Shown: positions 58,264-64,000 of the stretch, piece by piece | Layout: each line of letters starts with the position of its first letter | How positions within the stretch are numbered: position 1 is the first letter of the stretch | Source of the DNA: Eimeria necatrix | Taxonomy: Eukaryota > Apicomplexa > Conoidasida > Eucoccidiorida > Eimeriidae | Length of the DNA stretch: 64,000 nucleotides | Assembly (NCBI RefSeq): GCF_000499385.1 | Contig: NW_013651701.1 | Coordinates: 172,251-236,250 of the forward strand | Direction: 5' to 3' | Translations under genes and position numbers: made by a program | Notes under the pieces: model-generated | Seen by the model: only the letters and a program-made list of their open reading frames with translations | What the model was told of the DNA's origin: nothing | Databases searched by the model: none

Positions 58264-60314
58264 TCTCCTCCATAGTTATAGCTCGCTCCCATGTGGCTGC
58301 AGCCTGCTCTTCATTGTCTCGTTCCCAGACTAGCCATTTTTCTCATGCTTTACTTTGGAGAGTACAAAACCTACAATGGAACCACTGCTCCACTAGCTCC
58401 CACTTTGTTTGCTCTAGAGTGCCCTTTAGGCATATGCGCACTGTGATAGGGTAGCGATAATTAGGTGCACAAACACCTGCTTACATGCTCGCTGACGGCC
58501 TCACCATCACATCGGCTAAGGGAATTTGTGCAAAACCTCAGAAGCTCCTTACAACGCTTCCATTCTTGTGCTTTGGGGGTTGTTAACCTGTCGAAAGCGC
58601 ACTTTCCAAATCATCCTTCAGTAACAGACCCCGTTGGAGCTTCATGCAGGCTTTTACTTGTTGAGCTACAGGCTCAACAAGATAGCAGGTCTATCGTCAT
58701 TCCTGTAAGCCAGAGATGCCCCCGCGTGATCCCTCGCACTATCTTTTGTAAGTGACTTCGTTTTTTTATTTTCTATTTGCCCTGCTCAAAGATTTCATAA
58801 GAAGAATCCAGTTTTGTTTTCGCAACAGGAAGGTCTCTGATGTGAAGGACTCGCGTATGGCCCACTCGTTAAGGAATCTCAGGACGAACTCTGAGCCAAC
58901 ATGATCTTCCGAAATCTCAGGGTGTGCGTGTGTGATCTGTTGTTAATAAGCTTGAGGCTTGCTGCGGGTCACATAGTGCTCAACAGCCCTTACGTATATT
59001 ACGCCGAGCTCATGTCGGCTCTCCCATGCATGGTTTTCTAAGAAGGCCAAAGGACCTAAAGCTAAGGAACAGATCTGGGGTCTGTCAGCATCACGTAAAG
59101 ACGGGGCGTGAACAGACACTGCACTTCTCTTTGCATTGCTGCAAGCCCCGAACGCTCGGCTTCTTTACAATGCTCCCAAGGCATGGCCTTTTTCAGCATG
59201 TCATCGCATAATATTACGAATATGTCTATATGGCTCGTTTATTTTCCAGAAAAAATACCTGCAGGCCAGTACTGCAATACTGCCCAGTACAACGAAACAC
59301 TAGTGCTTCTCTGCAGTGCACTATGCAGCAGTTTATGAATGCAGATACTCAACAGTGGCGCACAGGAGGCCGCTGTTGTCTATGAACTTCGGCACAGCTG
59401 CGAGAACCATAAAAGATTGATTGGACTTATTGGAAGAGCAGAACAGCTTCAACGTATAGCCAAAGTATGCAAGCCTTCTCCGCGGACGCTCACCGCTGCT
59501 CTTGCCCCCTAGCCCATGCTCGCTCCTAACACTGCGGCTGCGTCTTATTGGCACTGGACAGTGCCAATGCGCAAAAAGCCAAGAAGCTTTATTTTTTGCT
59601 CGCCGTTATATACAAGTTTCGTACTGGGTTGTAGGGCCACGCAGTGCAAAAACCGATGCGCCACATAATTCGCCCCACCTGATTCTCGAATTTGCCAAAT
59701 ATTGTCGAAGCCTTGTGGGGCTAGCATGATTTCGGATGTTTGCATCATCTACAACGAAACATAAGTTAAAAATTTAGTAGCTCGGCTAAAGGCGTTTTGC
59801 ATTAGCCTCTGCGAACCTGAGGCTGGCGTGTCGCTCTCATCAGTCCCTACCGAGTGTGGCGAACCGCTGTGAAGGCAGTTTCCGTTAGAGTCGGTACCTA
59901 AATGAGTTACAAAATAAATGCTCTAGACGCTTCTAAAAAATTCGTTTCAATCTATGGTGATAGAAGAAATGCTGCAGGCAACGCCGAAAACTAGTGCCAC
60001 GACCATGGACGCTGTTGTAAATGAGCCCTACGAAGCCCGAAATCTACGCACTGCTGTTGAGTGCACCTATATTTTTGTGAACTTTATGATAATTTCTGCT
60101 TAACGACTATAATTTTAAACCTAGCTATGCCCTAGTCGCACCGGCGCAAATTTACATCCAAGACCCTCCCCCTATCCTTTGCAAGGCAGAGTGGGATCGA
60201 GGTCACCCACCACGCAGACGCGCCTTCCACGTAGGACGCACTTGTTGCTTGCAACAGTCTTTAATTTTTATGCCTAAGACCCACAAGCGTGCTCGTTGTT
60301 TCGGTCAGCTGAAA
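58264..60314. other. Intergenic, no gene seen
   Basis: Open frames of 60-96 codons only (for example 58465-58755 +), without recognisable features or repeats. Confidence 0.45.
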
Positions 60315-60970
60315 ATGGCTCGTTACGCACTTGGCGCAATGCTGTTCACGTGCCTAGCAGCAGCGGCTGCGGGCAGCTCGGCTGATGCTGTGGGCAACAC
60401 TTTTCTTCTGAAAAATGCAGACAGTCTGCCAGGTAATAGCTTCGTCATAGAACAGGAGCCCTACTTTAGGGGCAAAATTTCACAAGGGCGGACGAAGCCA
60501 CTCCTCGTCCTTTCGTTCTTGACTGCTGTGCTGGCGGTGGCCTACATTATTTTGAAATGCTTCAGAGCAGTCGTCTCCTCTCCTCGATCCGCACTAAATC
60601 TGAGAGGACTCTCTGATGAAGGCTCCCCATCTTGCTCCGTAAGTAACTAGGCCACTAACTACTGAGCAGCAAATGCCGTTAAATTCTGAAGTAGTAGAGC
60701 GAGGCTATCTTGCAATTACATTTACTCCATAAAGTTTTTTCGTAATAAGGACTAACCTTTATTACCGCCAAATAAAGTGTGCCTTACCTCGTGTCGCGCT
60801 AAGGATCCTTGCAGCATCCTGAGTACCATACGAAAGCTGCTGGTTCAGTACTCTCCCTTTTTGTTTCGAAAACCTAGTAAAAATGCACTCCACGAACCTT
60901 TGTCTTTCTGTAGGCAGTGAGACTAATGGGAATCTTGGTTTTAGCTGTGCAGAGCTTTGTAGCGTCGTGA
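60315..60970 (+). CDS. Small secreted/membrane protein, likely spliced to the downstream tail array
   Basis: The exon 60315-60638 (108 codons) opens with a strong signal peptide, MARYALGAMLFTCLAAAAAG. A short polar part follows, then one membrane segment (about residues 62-83, LLVLSFLTAVLAVAYIIL), and a Ser-rich tail. It ends at a GTAAGT donor at 60639, phase 0. Reading through gives only SN and a TAG. The nearest good acceptor, CTTTCTGTAG at 60913, is also phase 0 and adds AVRLMGILVLAVQSFVAS and a stop (60914-60970), giving 126 residues. An upstream in-frame start at 60249 is less likely because it buries the signal peptide. No family is recognised; the splice link is inference. Confidence 0.5.
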
Positions 60971-62190
60971 GCCCTGTGCGAAAGCTGTTTTTTCAGCACT
61001 CTTCCTTTGTTTCTATCGCCTAATAAAAGTGCAGCCCACCAACCATTGTCTTTCTGTAGGGGTGAGACCGATGGGAGTCTTGATTTTAGTTGCGCAGAGC
61101 TTTGTAGCATCGTGAATGCCGCGTGGATGCTGGTAATTGAGCAATCTTCCTTTGGTTCTAACACATAGTAAAAATGTGCCACCAACCATTGTCTTTCTGT
61201 AGGAACTGAAACTGATGAAAGTCTTGGTTTTTGCTGCTCAGAGCTCTTTTAGCATCATGAATGCCGTGAAGAAGCTGTTATTTCACCACTCTTCCTTTGT
61301 TTCAGCACTCTTCCTTTGTTTCTATCGCCTAGTAAAAAGTCACTCCACCAACCATTGTCTTTCTATAGGAGGTGAGACTGATGGGAGTCTTGGTTTTAGT
61401 TGTGCAGAGCTTTGTAGCATCGTGAGTGCCGTGTGGATGCTGGTAGTTGTGCACTCTTCCCTTGTTTCTAACGCATCGCAAAAATGCGTCCCACCAGCCA
61501 TTGTCTTTCCGTAGGAATGAAACTGATGAAAGTCTTGGTTTTTGTTGTTCAGAGCTTTGTAGCATCATGAGTGCATTGTGGGAGCTGCTATTTCAGCAAT
61601 CTTCCTTTGTTTCGAACGCCTAGTAAAAATGTAACCCACCAACCACTGTCTTTCTGTAGGGAGTGAGATTCATGGGAGCCTTGGTTTTAGTTGTGCAGAG
61701 CTTTGTAGCATCGTGAGTGCCGTACGGATGCTGGTAATTGAGCAATCTTTTGTTTCTAACGCATCGTAGAAGCGCGTCCCAACAGCCATTGTCTTTTTGT
61801 AGGAAATGAAACTGATGAAAGTCTTGGTTTTTGCTTCTCAAAGCTTTGTAACTTCATGAGTGCCGTGTAGAAGCTGCTATTTCAGGACTCTTCCTTTGTT
61901 TCTAACGCCTAGTAAAAGTGCACCCCACCAACCACTGTCTTTCTGTAGGGAGTGAGACTCGTGGGAGCCATGATTTTAGTTGTGCAGAGCTTCGTAGCAT
62001 CGTGAGTGCCGTGCGGAAGCTACTCTTTCAGCACACGTCCTTTGTTTCTATCGCCTAGTAAAAAGTCACTCCACGAACCATTGTCTTTCTATAGGATGTG
62101 AGACTGACGGGAGTCTTGGTGCTGGTGGCGCAGAGCCAGTCCCGTGGCGTTTTCATCGTGTCTGTAGTCACACCGCGCGATGCCTGAAAG
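60870..62190 (+). repeat. Nine-unit array of 146-bp tail-exon-like repeats
   Basis: Each unit has a pyrimidine tract and acceptor (CCATTGTCTTTCTGTAG type), then a short frame for a hydrophobic peptide, usually ending FVAS-stop, then CTTCCTTTGTTTCTA and CCTAGTAAAAA. Exon-like starts are at 60914, 61060, 61203, 61369, 61515, 61660, 61803, 61949 and 62095. Spacings are 146, 143, 166, 146, 145, 143, 146 and 146. Seven units have phase 0 and two (61060, 61515) phase 1. Units alternate partly between a VRLMGVLVL and an MKLMKVLVF type from the third on. Unit 3 lacks the stop in register, and unit 9 is diverged and longer. There is no second long frame. Confidence 0.85.
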
Positions 62191-64000
62191 CACGATTGAG
62201 TCTTTGCATTAACAGCGGGCTGAAGGAGGATATCGCCGATTAACTTTGCTGAATCTGTGGACCGTAGTGACACGCATTTGTGGAGTAGAGATTTGCATCA
62301 AGAATAGTGCTTGGCATTCATCTTTACCTCGACGTTTCTACAGAGTACATGCTTGAGCGTGGAACTCGCGCGGGACGTGTTTTACCCGTGCACCTCGGTT
62401 TTTGGTATGGAGCTATCCACACATTGTGCTTTCGCGGTGTAGGAAACGGTTCTTGGGCTCCAGTAAATGCGTGCCTCGAATTTCCGGTAAAAAAGAGATG
62501 TCGATCGGAGTATTTTGTCGCCAAAAACGCGATCTGTTTCCCCTTTGCTAGAGATCAATGCCCGTGTGAGATGTAAAGCATGCGAATGGCTTGTCTTAAG
62601 AGGAACTGTTTGGGATGCCTTAGTGGCCAACAAGCCCTTCTTGGGTTTACATGCACACTGGGCAGACCCAAGCTCAAAGACAATTCTGAGGATGACAATG
62701 CTGAGGACATGGCACTTAGTTCGAGGATAAGGCTTTTGTTATCGCCTTCAAGGAATTGAAGTGTACGTGCTGGCTTTGATATGAAGGGTCATGGCTTAAG
62801 CGCATCCCTTCCCCATTTTGGAATCTTGTAGGAAGCGTGAAAGAAGGCGCGAGGAGAGTCGTGTGAGTCGGCACAGACACTTCAGAGACCTGACCAAGCA
62901 CGTCAAGAATTTGGCGCTGACATCCGGATTTCGTCTCGTATTGTAGTCTTTTTCTGGCGTCAGTTATTTTGCTACCGAGGAGCCCTTTTTAAAAGAGTAA
63001 CGCTTTGAGTGCGCAACATACTACATGTACATTATACGTGTCGTGTATGTAGCGAGGGAAATGACAAGTAGCTTCTCGGTTCTCAAACGTTGCAGCCAGT
63101 GGGTAGCTAACTGACTAAATCACAGCAGATGCAGCAATTTCACAGAACTGTTCCCCTTCATAGGTTGCATTTCTGACGCCTCAGATAAAAGACCATGGTC
63201 CAGCAAACATACAGGCGGATCTGCTGCTCTGCTGCTTCGTTCTGGATGGCAGCCAGTGGCCGAATCGATCTGGGGTGAAATTGCAGGCCGTGCGCTTTGC
63301 CGTCACTGGGATGGTTACAGTAACATGGCATGCTTGTCGGTTGCTCAACTGCAATCTTCTAGTGAAGCAGCATTTTACTGCCCGTAAAAATGCTCTTTCC
63401 AGTACGTAAGTTGGGGCTTGATGCGAAGTGTGGACATCTACACAAATGTTTAATGGCATGCCACTTATGCTATACACGTGCATTTTATCCTATGCACGTA
63501 TTCGCCGACATCGATTTTACTGCAGGCAGATGACCAGAGTGGTGGCGTTGATATGAAGGGTCACGGCTTAAGCGCATCCCTTCCCCATTTGGGAACCTTG
63601 TGTGAAAGAAGGCGCGAGGCGAGTCGTATGTGTCGGCACAGACACTTCCGAGACCTGACCAAGCACGTCAAGAATTTGACGCTGACGTCCGAATTTCGCT
63701 TCGTTTGCTAGTGAAGTAACATTTTACTGCCCGTAAAAATGCTCCTGCCAGTACGTAAGTTGGGGCCTGACGCGAAGTGCGGGCATCTACACAAATGCTT
63801 AATGGCATGCCACTTATGCTATACACGTGCATTTTATCCTATGCAAGTATGCGCCCGCACCGATTTTACTGCAGGCAGATAACCAGAAATCAAGGACGTT
63901 TATACGTCGCAGATATTTGAGTGGCTCTAGCGCACTAGTGGACGCCTTTGTCTACCTTCCAACCATGAGTATGGATGCTGAGGGGATACAGCATTTTCAC
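62191..64000. other. Repeated non-coding stretch at the window end
   Basis: Only short frames. Two blocks are each present twice, so the last 1.2 kb is a diverged duplication: block A (GATATGAAGGGTCA to TTTCG) at about 62778-62937 and 63550-63700, and block B (AGTGAAG to CAGGCAGAT) at about 63361-63530 and 63710-63882. In the second copy, A runs straight into B. Confidence 0.6.

Noticed and set aside
61215..61568. Short frames on both strands inside the 146-bp array as independent genes
   Set aside because: They come from the repeat period staying open by chance; minus frames have no splice or start signals and run against the conserved + peptide.
60870..62190. CRISPR-like array of regular repeats
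   Set aside because: No short-repeat/unique-spacer structure: whole units are similar along their length, and the genome is eukaryotic.

Overview
The window reads as nuclear DNA of a coccidian apicomplexan, most likely an Eimeria species. The basis is: intron-rich genes soaked in CAG/CTG triplets (homopolymeric Ala, Gln, Ser, Leu and Cys runs), dispersed TTTAGGG telomere-type repeats inside introns, an apicoplast-type ferredoxin-NADP+ reductase, and a decayed chromodomain Ty3/Gypsy element. Eimeria chromosomes are known to alternate repeat-rich and repeat-poor segments. Here the change lies near 32.5-33 kb: before it triplet repeats are dense, after it almost absent. The species cannot be fixed from the sequence.

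Repeat-rich part (1 to about 32.7 kb). On + are the 3' end of a triplet-rich gene (1-1635); ribonucleotide reductase large subunit in 8 exons (6203-10863); a CCCH zinc finger/WD40 protein in 11 exons (14358-19050); and a CAMK-like protein kinase in 6 exons (24201-28672). On - are an Erv1/ALR sulfhydryl oxidase in 3 exons (13417-12226) and ferredoxin-NADP+ reductase with five resolved exons (31996-30288). In the first two complete + genes and the oxidase, every splice junction was placed by hand and keeps the frame. Almost every larger intron carries triplets, GCTAGC-type repeats, AT microsatellite or telomere-type repeats.

Repeat-poor part (about 33-64 kb). It holds lineage-specific, mostly secreted or membrane proteins: a signal-peptide locus at 37.7 kb that needs a frame change; a ten-exon candidate with a signal peptide and hydrophobic C-terminus (39914-42964); a single-exon type II membrane protein on - (46687-45218); and a small secreted/membrane protein at 60315. 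It also holds a tRNA-Pro(AGG) gene at 50621-50692 and a minus-strand chromovirus (51137-57885) with LTRs, broken gag-pro-RT-RH-IN-chromodomain, two internal tandem duplications, and a primer-binding site resembling the 3' end of that same tRNA-Pro.

The most unusual object is at 60.9-62.2 kb: nine tandem units of about 146 bp. Each carries a pyrimidine tract and TAG splice acceptor followed by a short reading frame for a similar hydrophobic C-terminal peptide, and most of these end in a stop in register. It lies downstream of a secreted-protein exon that ends in a GTAAGT donor of matching phase. It looks like a cassette of interchangeable last exons.
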